A stretch of DNA of 64,000 nt from Sinorhizobium fredii USDA 257 (GTDB lineage: Bacteria; Pseudomonadota; Alphaproteobacteria; Rhizobiales; Rhizobiaceae), in contig NC_018000.1 in the NCBI RefSeq assembly GCF_000265205.3, positions 3,224,001 through 3,288,000 on the forward strand. The letters are read 5' to 3'. Each line of letters begins with the position of its first letter. The first letter of the stretch is position 1. The notes below the pieces were generated by a model. The model was not told the DNA's origin. It did no database searches and saw only the letters and a list, made by a program, of their open reading frames with translations. The translations under genes were made by a program, and so were the position numbers. Positions 52,140 through 61,399 of the stretch are shown in pieces.

Positions 52140-53213
52140 TCAATCCGGAACGACGACGAGTTTGCCGACGAAATTTTTCGCCATGAAGTCTCTTTGCGCC
52201 CGATGGAATTCCGACAGAGGATAAACGCCGCCGACGAGGGGACGGATCTTCTTGTCTTCGATGTATCGGACCAGCCGCCGGAAATCGGCGCGGCTACCCT
52301 GGCTCGAGCCGTGCAGCTCCAATTGCTTCAGATACATCGTCCTGAGATCGAGCTGCACGACCGGACCGGCAATGGCGCCGGCGGTCGTGTAGCGACCTTC
52401 CGGGCGCAGGATCTTCAAGAGATCATTGAAGAGGGGACCGCCGACCAGATCGGCGACGACGTCGATCGGTTCGCTTTGGACGGCTTCATTGACGGCTTCG
52501 AAGAGATCGCCTCGACCGCGGGTCACGACGGCTTCGGCGCCGATATCGAGCATGGCAGCCTCTTTGCCCGGGCCGGCGACGGCGATCGGGATGGCGCCAC
52601 GGGCGCGGGCGAGCTGGATGATCGCCGAGCCGACGCCGCCCGACGCGCCAGTGACGAGGATCCGTTCGCCCGCCGCAAGCCCCGCTCGTTCCAGCATCCG
52701 CTCGCCGGTGAGATAGGCGCAGCAGAAGGTGGCGAGCTCGGTATCGGTGAGATCGGTCGCCACCACGTGAGCGTTTTCGGCCGGCAGCGCCATGTATTCG
52801 GCATAGCCGCCATCGCGGCCGTGGCCCATATAGTCGATGTCGGCCAGGCTGTCGTCGTCGCGGTTGTAGATTGAGAAGTCGACCATGACGCGCTCGCCGA
52901 TACGCGCCTTGTCGATACCGTCTCCGACGGCGACGATGTGCCCGACCGTGTCGGTGCCCTGGATGCGCGGGAAAGTAAGCGTGTTGCCTTGGCGCCGCCA
53001 GGTCGACACGGCACCCGGATCATCCTCGGTGCCATAGGCGCCTTCGCGCACCCAGACGTCGGTGTTGTTCATGCCGCAGGCGGTGACCCTGATCAGGATC
53101 TCGCCGACTGCCGGAACCGGCACCGGGACCTCTCGGCTATAGACGAGCTTATCGAGCCCGCCGTGGCCGGTGAGCAGCACGGCCGCCATGGTCTTCGGAA
53201 CGGAATGCATCAT
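52140..53213 (-). CDS. medium-chain alcohol dehydrogenase/quinone oxidoreductase family protein
   Basis: 357 residues (in-frame ATG also at 53210). GroES-like N-terminal domain (VTACGMNNTDVWVREGAYGT, QGTDTVGHIVAVGDGI) and Rossmann NAD(P) site LVTGASGGVGSAIIQLA. The structural zinc cysteine cluster is absent, as in quinone-oxidoreductase-type members. 12 bp after the aminotransferase gene, thus in the ectoine-degradation operon; its substrate there is unknown. Confidence 0.88.
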   Translation of the reverse strand: MMHSVPKTMAAVLLTGHGGLDKLVYSREVPVPVPAVGEILIRVTACGMNNTDVWVREGAYGTEDDPGAVSTWRRQGNTLTFPRIQGTDTVGHIVAVGDGIDKARIGERVMVDFSIYNRDDDSLADIDYMGHGRDGGYAEYMALPAENAHVVATDLTDTELATFCCAYLTGERMLERAGLAAGERILVTGASGGVGSAIIQLARARGAIPIAVAGPGKEAAMLDIGAEAVVTRGRGDLFEAVNEAVQSEPIDVVADLVGGPLFNDLLKILRPEGRYTTAGAIAGPVVQLDLRTMYLKQLELHGSSQGSRADFRRLVRYIEDKKIRPLVGGVYPLSEFHRAQRDFMAKNFVGKLVVVPD

Positions 53214-53225
53214 AGGCGTTCTCCT

Positions 53226-54602
53226 TCAGCGGCCGAGGACGGACCGGATCGCGTCGGCGGCCGCCTTGACGACGATGTCGGCTTCCTCATGCGTCAGGCA
53301 GAGCGGCGGGGCGAAGCCAAGAATATCGCCCTGCGGCATGGCGCGGCCAATGACGCCACGTTCCAGCAGTGCTGCCGCCACCTGCGGCCCGACCTTCTGG
53401 GCCGGATCGAAGAACTTGCGGTCGTCGCGATCCTCGACGAACTCGATTGCCGCCATCAACCCGTCGCCGCGCACCTCGCCGACATGGCGGTGATCACCGA
53501 CGGCCTTTTGGAGTTCCGCCCGGAAATAGGCGCCGGTCGAACCGGCGTTCTCGACGAGGCCGAGCTCGTCGATCAGCTCGAGATTGGCGATGCCTGCCGC
53601 CGCACAGATCGGATGGGCCGAATAGGTCCAGCCATGGCCGATAGCGCCAAGCTCGTCAGAACCGCGCACAAGGACGTCCCAGATCTTGTGCGAGACGATC
53701 GAGCCGGAAAGCGGCGCATAGGCCGAAGTCAGCCCCTTGGCGATGGTGATCAGATCCGGCCTGATGCCGTAATGATCGGAGCCGAACATCGTGCCGAGAC
53801 GGCCGAAGCCGGTCACGACCTCGTCGGCGACGAGCAGGATGTCGTATTTCTGAAGCACCGCCTGGATTTTCTGCCAATAGCCGTTGGGCGGCGGCACGAT
53901 GCCGCCGGTGCCGAGAATCGGTTCGCCGATAAAGGCCGCAACGGTATCGGGGCCTTCTGCGAGGATCATCTCCTCGAGCTTGTCGGCGCAATATTGCGAG
54001 AACTGCTCCTCGTTCATCGAGCGATCGGGACGGCGGAAGTAATAGGGGGCTTCGGTGTGCAGGATCGGCGCGCGCGGCAGATCGAAGGCATTGTGGAAGA
54101 GGTGCAGGCCGGTCAGCGAACCAGTCATCACGCCCGAGCCGTGATAGCCGCGCCAGCGCGAGATGATCTTCTTCTTTTCCGGCCGGCCGAGAATATTGTT
54201 GTAATACCAGATCAGCTTGATGTTGGTTTCGTTGGCGTCCGAACCGGATAGCCCGAAATAGACGCGCGACATGCCTTCCGGCGCCCGGTCAATGATCATC
54301 TTGGAAAGCCGGATCGAGGCTTCCGTGCCGTGGCCGACATAGGCGTGGTAATAGGCGAGGTTCTTCGCCTGCTGTGCAATGGCGTCGGCGATCTTCTGAC
54401 GGCCATAGCCGACATTGACGCAGTAGAGCCCGGCAAAAGCATCGAGGCTGCGCTTGCCGGCGATGTCGGTGATGTAGACGCCTTCGCCGCCGCCGATGAC
54501 CCGCGTCGGGCTCTCGCCACGCGCGTGCATCCCCATATGGGTAGAGGGATGGAAGAAGTGGTCGCGGTCCCAGGCGGTGAGTTCGTTGCTTTTTTCGAGC
54601 AT
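53226..54602 (-). CDS. doeD: class III aminotransferase, probable diaminobutyrate transaminase DoeD
   Basis: 458 residues, PLP fold type I: FGLSGSDANETNIKLIWYYN, SRWRGYHGSGVMTGSLTG, LVADEVVTGFGRLGTMFG, and the Schiff-base lysine in DLITIAKGLTSAYAPL. In ectoine catabolism DoeD transfers the amino group of L-2,4-diaminobutyrate to give aspartate semialdehyde. The adjacent DoeC-like dehydrogenase and ehu/eut genes make this the best reading. An omega-amino-acid or GABA transaminase is the alternative. Confidence 0.85.
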   Translation of the reverse strand: MLEKSNELTAWDRDHFFHPSTHMGMHARGESPTRVIGGGEGVYITDIAGKRSLDAFAGLYCVNVGYGRQKIADAIAQQAKNLAYYHAYVGHGTEASIRLSKMIIDRAPEGMSRVYFGLSGSDANETNIKLIWYYNNILGRPEKKKIISRWRGYHGSGVMTGSLTGLHLFHNAFDLPRAPILHTEAPYYFRRPDRSMNEEQFSQYCADKLEEMILAEGPDTVAAFIGEPILGTGGIVPPPNGYWQKIQAVLQKYDILLVADEVVTGFGRLGTMFGSDHYGIRPDLITIAKGLTSAYAPLSGSIVSHKIWDVLVRGSDELGAIGHGWTYSAHPICAAAGIANLELIDELGLVENAGSTGAYFRAELQKAVGDHRHVGEVRGDGLMAAIEFVEDRDDRKFFDPAQKVGPQVAAALLERGVIGRAMPQGDILGFAPPLCLTHEEADIVVKAAADAIRSVLGR

Positions 54603-54627
54603 TGTCTTTCCTTTCGTCAGAAGTCGG

Positions 54628-56124
54628 TCAGGCGGCGGTGTCGATGCAGAGATATTTGAGCTCGGTGAAGGCCTCCATGCCGTGGCGCGAGCCTTCGCGG
54701 CCGAGCCCGGATTGTTTCCATCCGCCGAAGGGGATCGGCCCGCCGGTGATCTTCACCCGGTTGATCGCCACCATCCCGTATTCGAGTGCCCGGGCGAGCC
54801 GCATCTGGCGGGCGCCGTTTTCGGTGACGACATAGGCGACGAGGCCATATTCGGTGTCGTTCGCCCGGGCGACTACGTCGTCTTCGCTGTCGAAGGCGGT
54901 GACGGCCGCGACGGGGCCGAAAGTCTCTTCGCGCATGATCAGGGCATCGTCGGGCACATCGGTCAGAAGCGTCGGCCGGAAGAACAGCGGCCCGGCCGCG
55001 TGGCGCGTGCCGCCGACGGCAAGCTTGGCGCCCAGTTTGAGCGCGTCCTGAACCTGTTCCTCGATCTTGGCGACGGCACGCTCGTGCATCAGCGGCCCGA
55101 TGTCGGTGCCCGGTCGAAGTCCGGGTCCTACCGTCAAGCGAGCGATCCGCGCCGCGAAAGCCTCCTCGAAGGATTTGAGGATCGGGCGCTCGACATAGAT
55201 GCGGTTGGCGGCAAGGCAGTCCTGTCCGGAAGTGGCGAACTTCGCGGCGATGGCAATATCGGCCGCTTTCTCTACATCCGCATCGGCAAAGACGATCAGT
55301 GGAGCGTGGCCCCCGAGTTCCATGACGAGCCGCTTCATCGTCGGCGCTGATTGGGCGGCAATCAACCGGCCAATCTCCGTCGACCCGGTGAAGCTCATGG
55401 CGCGGACTCGCGCGTCTTCGCACACGCGCCCGACGATCGTTGCGGCGTTGCCGGTGACAACGTTGAAGACGCCGGCGGGAAGGCCGGCGCGTTCGCCGAG
55501 CTCGGCAAGTGCCAAAGCGGAAAGCGGCGTCTCGGAGGAGGGATGCGCAACCACCGTGCAGCCCGCCGCAAGGGCTGCGGCCGCCTTGCGGGTGATCATG
55601 GCGGAGGGGAAATTCCACGGCGTGACGATGCCGACGACGCCGAGCGCCTCCCGGCGGACGATCATCTCGGCGCCGGCGAGGTGGCTCGTCACGGTCTCGG
55701 CGTTGAGGCGCTTGCCCTCCTCGGCGTACCACTCGATGAAGGAAGCCGCGTAGTCGATCTCGCCGCGGGACTCGGCGAGTGGCTTGCCCTGTTCAAGTGT
55801 CATCAACAGGGCCAGGTCCTCGCGGGCCGCGAGCATCAGCTCGTGCCACTTGCGCAGGATGGCGGCGCGCGCCTGCGGCAGCATATTGCGCCAGGATTTG
55901 AATGCCTTCTCCGCCGCATCGATCGCTTCGGTCGTCTGGCCCTCATCGAGCGAAGCGACGAAGGCGAGGGCGGCACCACTGGCTGGATCGCTGACTTCGA
56001 GACACCTGCCGTCCCGTCCGGCAATCCAGCGGCCGCCGACATAGGCGAGCTCCCGCAGCAATTGTCGGTCGTTCAGCTGTTTCAACGCTTCGTGAAAGGC
56101 GGTGCGCGCAAAAATAGCGGTCAT
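54628..56124 (-). CDS. doeC: aldehyde dehydrogenase, probable aspartate-semialdehyde dehydrogenase DoeC
   Basis: 498 residues from the ATG at 56124 (GGAG upstream; TTG at 56130 possible). ALDH superfamily, GabD-like: VTPWNFPSAMITRKAAAALA, FTGSTEIGRLIAAQ, catalytic glutamate in LVMELGGHAPLIVF, catalytic cysteine in SGQDCLAANRIYVE. General databases would call it succinate-semialdehyde dehydrogenase. Beside DoeD and the ectoine genes it more likely oxidises aspartate semialdehyde to aspartate. Confidence 0.87.
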   Translation of the reverse strand: MTAIFARTAFHEALKQLNDRQLLRELAYVGGRWIAGRDGRCLEVSDPASGAALAFVASLDEGQTTEAIDAAEKAFKSWRNMLPQARAAILRKWHELMLAAREDLALLMTLEQGKPLAESRGEIDYAASFIEWYAEEGKRLNAETVTSHLAGAEMIVRREALGVVGIVTPWNFPSAMITRKAAAALAAGCTVVAHPSSETPLSALALAELGERAGLPAGVFNVVTGNAATIVGRVCEDARVRAMSFTGSTEIGRLIAAQSAPTMKRLVMELGGHAPLIVFADADVEKAADIAIAAKFATSGQDCLAANRIYVERPILKSFEEAFAARIARLTVGPGLRPGTDIGPLMHERAVAKIEEQVQDALKLGAKLAVGGTRHAAGPLFFRPTLLTDVPDDALIMREETFGPVAAVTAFDSEDDVVARANDTEYGLVAYVVTENGARQMRLARALEYGMVAINRVKITGGPIPFGGWKQSGLGREGSRHGMEAFTELKYLCIDTAA

Positions 56125-56150
56125 ATCCAAGTCTCCTCGTCCGTTGCGAA

Positions 56151-56247
56151 AGAGATTGACACTGTTACCGCGAGAGATTGTCCATTCCGCCGCTCGCCGG
56201 GAGAGACTTTGACCAAAGGAGAGGCTTCCGCGAGAGAGACTGTCTGG
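56151..56247. repeat. four imperfect AGAGAYTNTC-type repeats ahead of doeC
   Basis: Copies AGAGATTGAC (56151), AGAGATTGTC (56173), AGAGACTTTGAC (56202) and AGAGACTGTC (56235), spaced 22, 29 and 33 bp. All in the same orientation within the divergent region between doeC and the small gene at 56396. Probably a regulatory array. Confidence 0.5.
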
Positions 56248-56395
56248 ACTGGTTGAGGAAAAGTGCGTGCGGTTTTCCGCCGTTTTTGTGAGAGGTCATC
56301 CACCTCTCCTGAATATCGATGAGCGAGCGTGGAACAGAAGCTTGATTGGGACGTTGTGAAAAAACACGTCCGCGTGAACGACGGAGGATTGTGCC

Positions 56396-56617
56396 ATGAC
56401 CGCGTCACTGCCCCATCGCCCTGTCGTGATGGCTGGTGAACACATCCTGACCGTGCAGGAAGCGTTAGAGCCTTTGTATATGGAACTCGAGCAACAGGTA
56501 GAAACGAGGCTGGTGCAGGCCGCGGTTTCTGCAGGCTGGTCGGCCGACGAAGCGATTGAGGCCATCGACGAATTGAAACGGCATGAAGTTCTGTCGATGG
56601 ACGATGGCGAAAGTTAA
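56396..56617 (+). CDS. 73-residue conserved hypothetical protein
   Basis: ATG at 56396 follows GGAGG with an 8-base spacer. The sequence is acidic and helical (MAGEHILTVQEALEPLYMEL, VSAGWSADEAIEAIDELKRH), without signal or membrane helix. Divergent from doeC and convergent with the Lrp-type regulator, so it may belong to the same regulon. No known domain recognised. Confidence 0.65.
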   Translation: MTASLPHRPVVMAGEHILTVQEALEPLYMELEQQVETRLVQAAVSAGWSADEAIEAIDELKRHEVLSMDDGES

Positions 56618-56670
56618 GACATCTCCTATCTCTGAGGAGAGAGTGCCTAAACCACGGCCGCCTATTTAGT

Positions 56671-56684
56671 GCAGCGATCGCTGC
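56671..56684. terminator. palindrome between convergent genes
   Basis: Perfect 14-bp palindrome GCAGCGATCGCTGC in the 164-bp spacer between the convergent small gene and the Lrp-type regulator. Possibly a bidirectional terminator core, though no T-run follows. Confidence 0.35.
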
Positions 56685-56781
56685 GCTTTACCAATTCACC
56701 CCGTACCAACACCTTCTCGGCCGGTCCAAGAACCCGCGCGCTCGGAAAGGCGTGTGGAATTTCTCCGCCTGCTCGTCGTTT

Positions 56782-57264
56782 CTAATTCACCTGCGATAAC
56801 AGCGAACCAAGCGGCAGCACGGTCTCCTCCTTGACCGTCTTGGTGACGATGTAGGTGAAATAGCGGTCGATACCGAGTTCGCGCCCGAGTAGCTCGTCCA
56901 CCAGCCGCTGATAGGCGTCGATGTCGGCGGTCACGACCTTGAGGATATAGTCGACGCCACCGCCGACCGACCAGCAGGAAACGATCTCTGGAATTGCGGC
57001 GATGGCGCGTTCGAAGCGGTCGAAGTCGGCCTGCCGATGATTGCCGAGCGTGACCTCCATCATCACGCTGGCGACCGGTGCCACACGGCGCAGTGCGACG
57101 CGCGCATGATAGCCGGTGACGATGCCGGCCTTTTCCAGTTTCCTGAGCCGCATCCAGCAGGGCGTCGGCGACAGCCCGGCCTTTTCGGCGAGCGCCAGCT
57201 TGGTGATGCGTCCATCGGCCTGGATCGCCTCGAGGATGCGCAGATCGATCGCATCGAGCTTCAT
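56782..57264 (-). CDS. doeX: Lrp/AsnC-family regulator, probable DoeX
   Basis: 160 residues from the ATG at 57264, after GGAAGGAA. N-terminal helix-turn-helix (LDAIDLRILEAIQADGRITK, LSPTPCWMRLRKLEKAGIVT) and C-terminal RAM ligand-binding domain (IPEIVSCWSVGGGVDYILKV). Among ectoine catabolic genes an AsnC/Lrp regulator called DoeX accompanies EnuR; this gene is divergent from enuR and fits. Ligand not determined. Confidence 0.85.
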   Translation of the reverse strand: MKLDAIDLRILEAIQADGRITKLALAEKAGLSPTPCWMRLRKLEKAGIVTGYHARVALRRVAPVASVMMEVTLGNHRQADFDRFERAIAAIPEIVSCWSVGGGVDYILKVVTADIDAYQRLVDELLGRELGIDRYFTYIVTKTVKEETVLPLGSLLSQVN

Positions 57265-57303
57265 GCGGGTTCCTTCCGTCGATCCCATGCGGCAATCAAA
57301 GTG

Positions 57304-57347
57304 CTGCAGCGACCTTTGCACGTCTTATGAGACGCGCGGCGCTGCAG
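57304..57347. repeat. short palindromic rhizobial repeat, copy 2
   Basis: CTGCAGCGACCTTTG ... CGGCGCTGCAG: terminal 8-bp inverted repeat CTGCAGCG/CGCTGCAG and an inner stem GTCT-TATG-AGAC. 44 bp, nearly the same as the copy at 36829-36871. It lies in the doeX-enuR divergent promoter. Confidence 0.7.
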
Positions 57348-57421
57348 TCGCGTCAAAGTCCAGGAAAAGACATTGGGTGCTCAGTTTTGCATTGTCAATT
57401 GAGCTGATTTTGATCACTGTT

Positions 57422-57436
57422 CAAATCATGACAAAT
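57422..57436 (-). promoter_or_regulatory. EnuR-type motif overlapping the enuR start codon
   Basis: Minus-strand ATTTGTCATGATTTG spans the enuR ATG and matches the two copies upstream of ehuA (consensus TTGWCATGATWTK). Suggests negative autoregulation. Confidence 0.45.
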
Positions 57437-58813
57437 TGGACGCCCGACACAACACTCCTGCGCCGCCCGGCTTACCTCTCGCTGGCCGATCAATTCGCCC
57501 GTGCCATCCAGGAGGGCAGGCTGCAGAACGGCACCCGGCTGCCGACGCATCGCAAGCTCGCAGACGAGCTGAAGCTCTCGGTGCAGACGGTGAGCCGCGC
57601 CTATGACGAACTGATCCGGCGTGGTCTGATCTCCGGCGAGGTCGGGCGCGGCAGCTTCGTGCAGACGCGGCCGCGTGAGCCGGAGCCGCCGTATCTGCCC
57701 GAGCGGCTCGGCGAGCTGGTCGACCTTTCCATCCTCAAGCCGGTCTGCGAGCAGATCCATCTTGACAAGATGCGGCAGGCCTTCGGCTGGCTTGCCGAGA
57801 ACCTGCCGGCAAGCTCGGCGCTTTCGTTCCGGCCGAACATGGTGTTTCCGCGCCACCGCAATGTCGCCGCCGAATGGCTTTCGCGCTGCGGTCTCGACAT
57901 TTCGCCGCTCAACATCAGCCTCACCAACGGCGCGACCTCGGCTATGACGGTGGCGCTGATGAGCGTTGCGCCTCCCGGTTCGACGATTGCGACGGAGGCG
58001 ATCAGCCATCATACGCTTGTGCCGCTTTCGACCTATCTCGGCATTCACCTCCAGGGCGTCGCGATCGATGACGACGGCATGATCCCGGATGCCCTGGACG
58101 AGGCCTGCCGCAAGGGGGTGATACGGGCGATATTCCTGCAGCCCTCGGTGATCAATCCGACGGCGACCTTGATGAGTGCTGCGCGCCGCGCAGCGCTTGC
58201 GGAGGTCGCGCGCCGGCATGACATCGCCATCATCGAGAACGACATATTGGGGCCGCTGGTGGAGGAGCGCCTGCCGCCGGTTGCGGCACTGGCGCCGGAA
58301 CGCACGTTGTATGTCACGAGCTTTACCAAGATCACCGTGCCAGGCTTGCGGATCGGCTACCTCGCTGCTCCCGATCGCTACGTCGCGGCGGTTGCCAACC
58401 GGCATCTCGTCTCGAATTGGATGGCGACGCCTTCGATCGCGGAGATCGCAACGCATTGGGTGAGCGACGGCACGGCAATGGAGCTCGTCAACTGGCAGCG
58501 CCGGGCGCTCGCCACGCGCCACGCAATCGCCACGGAGACGTTCGGCAGACTTGCCCACCGCACCCATCCACAGAGTCTGCATGTCTGGCTGCCGCTGCCC
58601 GAGGGTCACTCCGAAGACGCCTTCGTCTCGCAGGCGCGGCTGCGCGGCGTCGCGATTGCGCCGGGTGCCTCCTTCCGCACCGCCGACAGCGGCTGGCGCC
58701 CGGCCGTGCGGATATCGCTCGGCTCGACCAGCGAACAGGAGCTCAAGACCGGGCTCGGAATCGTCGCGTCCCTCGCGCTCGGCGATCCGGAGGCTTTGCT
58801 GCTCGTGATTTGA
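57428..58813 (+). CDS. enuR: MocR-type regulator EnuR of ectoine utilisation
   Basis: 461 residues from the ATG at 57428. N-terminal GntR helix-turn-helix (LADQFARAIQEGRLQNGTRL PTHRKLADELKLSVQTVSRA) joined to an aminotransferase-like PLP domain, with K301 (VTSFTKITVPGLRIGYLAAP) as the expected Schiff-base lysine. EnuR represses ehu/eut until ectoine-derived diaminobutyrate compounds react with PLP. Encoded just before ehuA. Confidence 0.92.
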   Translation: MTNWTPDTTLLRRPAYLSLADQFARAIQEGRLQNGTRLPTHRKLADELKLSVQTVSRAYDELIRRGLISGEVGRGSFVQTRPREPEPPYLPERLGELVDLSILKPVCEQIHLDKMRQAFGWLAENLPASSALSFRPNMVFPRHRNVAAEWLSRCGLDISPLNISLTNGATSAMTVALMSVAPPGSTIATEAISHHTLVPLSTYLGIHLQGVAIDDDGMIPDALDEACRKGVIRAIFLQPSVINPTATLMSAARRAALAEVARRHDIAIIENDILGPLVEERLPPVAALAPERTLYVTSFTKITVPGLRIGYLAAPDRYVAAVANRHLVSNWMATPSIAEIATHWVSDGTAMELVNWQRRALATRHAIATETFGRLAHRTHPQSLHVWLPLPEGHSEDAFVSQARLRGVAIAPGASFRTADSGWRPAVRISLGSTSEQELKTGLGIVASLALGDPEALLLVI

Positions 58814-58934
58814 TGGCAATGTTCATCCATTGGGCATTTTCGGAATAATTGTCATGATATTATTATTCACATTGACATGATTTGGGAACCGGATCATCGT
58901 TAGGACATTATCGGTCTCGAAGGGAGAGCCGCGA
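58814..58934 (+). promoter_or_regulatory. ehuA promoter with two direct repeats
   Basis: ATTGTCATGAT at 58848-58858 and ATTGACATGAT at 58871-58881, in direct orientation with starts 23 bp apart (about two turns). The spacer is AT-rich in an otherwise GC-rich sequence. Likely EnuR operator, since MocR proteins bind direct repeats. Confidence 0.6.
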
Positions 58935-59720
58935 ATGCCCCAGCCGATCATCCGCATCGACAACATCGTCAAGAGATACGGTCCCCTGACCGTGCTCGAT
59001 GGACTGTCGATGGAGGTGATGCCGGGCGAGAAGCTCGCCCTCATCGGGCCCTCCGGTTCCGGCAAGACGACGATCCTGCGCATCCTGATGACGCTCGAGA
59101 CGATCAGCGACGGCTTCATCCAGGTCGATGGCGAGCAGCTCTACCACATGAAGAAGGGCGGCAATCTCGTGCCGGCCGACGAGCGGCATCTCCACAGCAT
59201 GCGCGAGAAGATCGGCATGGTCTTCCAACACTTCAACCTGTTTCCCCACAAATGCGTCCTCGACAATGTGACGCTGGCGCCGAGGCTGACCAAGGGCATC
59301 GCCCGGCCAGAGGCCGAAAAGCGGGCATTGGAACTTCTCGACATGGTCGGCCTCGCCGACAAAGCCAAAAGCATGCCGGCGCAGCTCTCCGGCGGCCAGA
59401 AGCAGCGCGTCGCGATCGCCCGGGCGCTGGCGCTTTCGCCGAAGATCATGCTCTTCGACGAGGTGACATCCGCGCTCGATCCGGAGCTCGTCGAAGAAGT
59501 CCTGAACGTCATGCGCAAGCTTGCCGCCGAGACCGACATGACGATGCTCCTCGTTACCCACGAGATGGGTTTCGCCCATGACTTCGCCGATCGCGTGCTC
59601 TTCTTCGACCGCGGAAAGATCGTCGAGGAAGGCAAGCCCGAGGACATCTTCCGGCATCCGAAGCAGGAACGAACGCAGACCTTCCTGCGCAAGATCATAG
59701 CGGCCGGGCACCGCGTCTAA
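58935..59720 (+). CDS. ehuA: ectoine/hydroxyectoine ABC transporter ATP-binding protein
   Basis: 261 residues. Walker [11 protein letters not shown]-loop [17 protein letters not shown], signature [14 protein letters not shown], Walker [16 protein letters not shown]-loop VTHEMGF: polar amino-acid uptake type. Drives the EhuBCD importer for ectoine and 5-hydroxyectoine. AGGGAGAG precedes the ATG. Confidence 0.94.
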   Translation: MPQPIIRIDNIVKRYGPLTVLDGLSMEVMPGEKLALIGPSGSGKTTILRILMTLETISDGFIQVDGEQLYHMKKGGNLVPADERHLHSMREKIGMVFQHFNLFPHKCVLDNVTLAPRLTKGIARPEAEKRALELLDMVGLADKAKSMPAQLSGGQKQRVAIARALALSPKIMLFDEVTSALDPELVEEVLNVMRKLAAETDMTMLLVTHEMGFAHDFADRVLFFDRGKIVEEGKPEDIFRHPKQERTQTFLRKIIAAGHRV

Positions 59721-59783
59721 GCCCTTACGGCCGACATTGCCTCACACAACAACAGCAAGAGAACAACAGAGGAGTTGGGAACG

Positions 59784-60635
59784 ATGAAACTGAAAGACTG
59801 GATGGCAATGGCAGCAGGTGCAACGGCGTTGATGGCAGTTGTTGTGGCTACTTCCGCCGCCGCGGATGAAAACAAGCTCGAGGAGCTGAAGGAACAGGGC
59901 TTCGCGCGCATCGCCATCGCCAACGAACCGCCCTTCACGGCGGTCGGGGCCGACGGCAAGGTTTCCGGTGCAGCACCGGATGTTGCCCGCGAAATCTTCA
60001 AGCGCCTCGGCGTTGCGGACGTCGTCGCGTCGATCTCGGAATACGGCGCGATGATCCCGGGCCTGCAGGCGGGGCGTCATGACGCGATCACCGCCGGCCT
60101 CTTCATGAAGCCGGAGCGCTGCGCGGCGGTCGCCTATTCCCAGCCGATCCTCTGCGATGCCGAGGCCTTCGCGCTGAAGAAGGGCAATCCGCTCAAGCTG
60201 CAGAGCTACAAGGATATTGCCGACAATCCGGATGCGAAGATCGGCGCCCCCGGCGGCGGCACCGAAGAAAAGCTGGCGCTCGAAGCCGGCGTGCCGCGTG
60301 ATCGCGTCATCGTCGTGCCTGACGGCCAGAGCGGCATGAAGATGCTGCAGGACGGCCGCATCGACGTCTATTCGCTGCCGGTGCTGTCGATCAACGATCT
60401 GGTGTCGAAGGCGAATGACCCGAACATCGAGGTGGTTGCTCCGGTCGAAGGGGCTCCGGTCTATTGCGATGGCGCCGCCTTCAGGAAAGGCGACGAGGCG
60501 CTGCGTGACGCCTTCGACGTCGAACTCGCCAAGATGAAGGAGTCCGGCGAGTTCGCCAAGATCATCGAGCCCTACGGCTTCTCGGCCAAGGCAGCGATGT
60601 CGACGACGCGTGAGAAGCTCTGCGCCGCGAAGTAA
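59784..60635 (+). CDS. ehuB: ectoine/hydroxyectoine-binding protein
   Basis: 283 residues from the ATG at 59784 (GAGGAG upstream). Signal peptide (AAGATALMAVVVATSAAAD), then a family 3 solute-binding fold: FARIAIANEPPFTAVGADGK, SEYGAMIPGLQAGRHDAITA GLFMKPERCAAVAYSQPILC, IGAPGGGTEEKLALEAGVPR. EhuB binds ectoine in an aromatic pocket and feeds EhuCD. Confidence 0.94.
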   Translation: MKLKDWMAMAAGATALMAVVVATSAAADENKLEELKEQGFARIAIANEPPFTAVGADGKVSGAAPDVAREIFKRLGVADVVASISEYGAMIPGLQAGRHDAITAGLFMKPERCAAVAYSQPILCDAEAFALKKGNPLKLQSYKDIADNPDAKIGAPGGGTEEKLALEAGVPRDRVIVVPDGQSGMKMLQDGRIDVYSLPVLSINDLVSKANDPNIEVVAPVEGAPVYCDGAAFRKGDEALRDAFDVELAKMKESGEFAKIIEPYGFSAKAAMSTTREKLCAAK

Positions 60636-60654
60636 GCCTGGGCTGGGTTTTCCC

Positions 60655-60686
60655 CGCCTTCCCTGCGCCTCGACGCGGGGAAGGCG
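60655..60686 (+). terminator. intercistronic hairpin after ehuB
   Basis: 13-bp stem CGCCTTCCCTGCG / CGCGGGGAAGGCG with one T-G wobble and loop CCTCGA, 19 bp after the ehuB stop. No T-run, so probably an mRNA stabiliser or partial terminator raising binding-protein level over the permeases. Confidence 0.7.
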
Positions 60687-60737
60687 ACCTGGGTCAAGCC
60701 CTGAAGCGAGCCGAAATCTGACTGGAACAACTGAACG

Positions 60738-61397
60738 ATGATCGACTGGTCCGGCTATATCGGATTGATCCTTGAGGGCGCATGGGTGACCGTTCAGCTC
60801 ACGCTGATGGGTTCGGCGCTTGCCGTCGTGGTCGCCTTTGCGGCGGGGCTCGGCCGCGTCAGCCGTTTCACGGCGGTGCGTGCGCTGGCCACGACCTATA
60901 TCGAGTTCTTCCGCGGCACCTCGATTTTCGTCCAGCTCTTCTGGGTCTATTTCGTGCTGCCCTTTGCCGGCATCACGTTGACGCCGCTGCAGGCCGGCGT
61001 CTTGGCGCTCGGCTTGAATGTCGGTGCCTATGGCGCGGAGGTCGTCAGAGGTGCGGTTAAGGCGATCGGCCGCGAGCAGCGCGAAGCCTGCATCGCCCTC
61101 AATCTCACGCGCTATCAGGCGATGCGGCACATCATCCTGCCGCAGGCGCTGCCGCTGATGCTGCCGACCTTCGGCAACAACGCGATCGAGCTTTTGAAGG
61201 GAACTGCCGTCGTCTCGCTGATTTCGCTGACCGACATGACCTTCCAGGCCCAGGTGGTCCGGGCACAGACCGGTAGCACGCTGATCCCCTTCGCGACGAT
61301 CCTGGTGCTCTACTTCGTCATGGCCTGGCTCATCTCGCTCGGCATGCGCTGGCTGGAGCGGCGCGTCAGCCGTGGCCTCGACGGCGTGAGGGTTTGA
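60738..61397 (+). CDS. ehuC: ectoine ABC transporter permease EhuC
   Basis: 219 residues, HisMQ-type inner-membrane permease with several hydrophobic helices and the EAA loop (EACIALNLTRYQAMRHIILP QALPLMLPTFGNN). FFRGTSIFVQLFWVYFVLP is the typical motif. The ehuD start overlaps its stop region. Confidence 0.93.
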   Translation: MIDWSGYIGLILEGAWVTVQLTLMGSALAVVVAFAAGLGRVSRFTAVRALATTYIEFFRGTSIFVQLFWVYFVLPFAGITLTPLQAGVLALGLNVGAYGAEVVRGAVKAIGREQREACIALNLTRYQAMRHIILPQALPLMLPTFGNNAIELLKGTAVVSLISLTDMTFQAQVVRAQTGSTLIPFATILVLYFVMAWLISLGMRWLERRVSRGLDGVRV

Positions 61398-61399
61398 TC

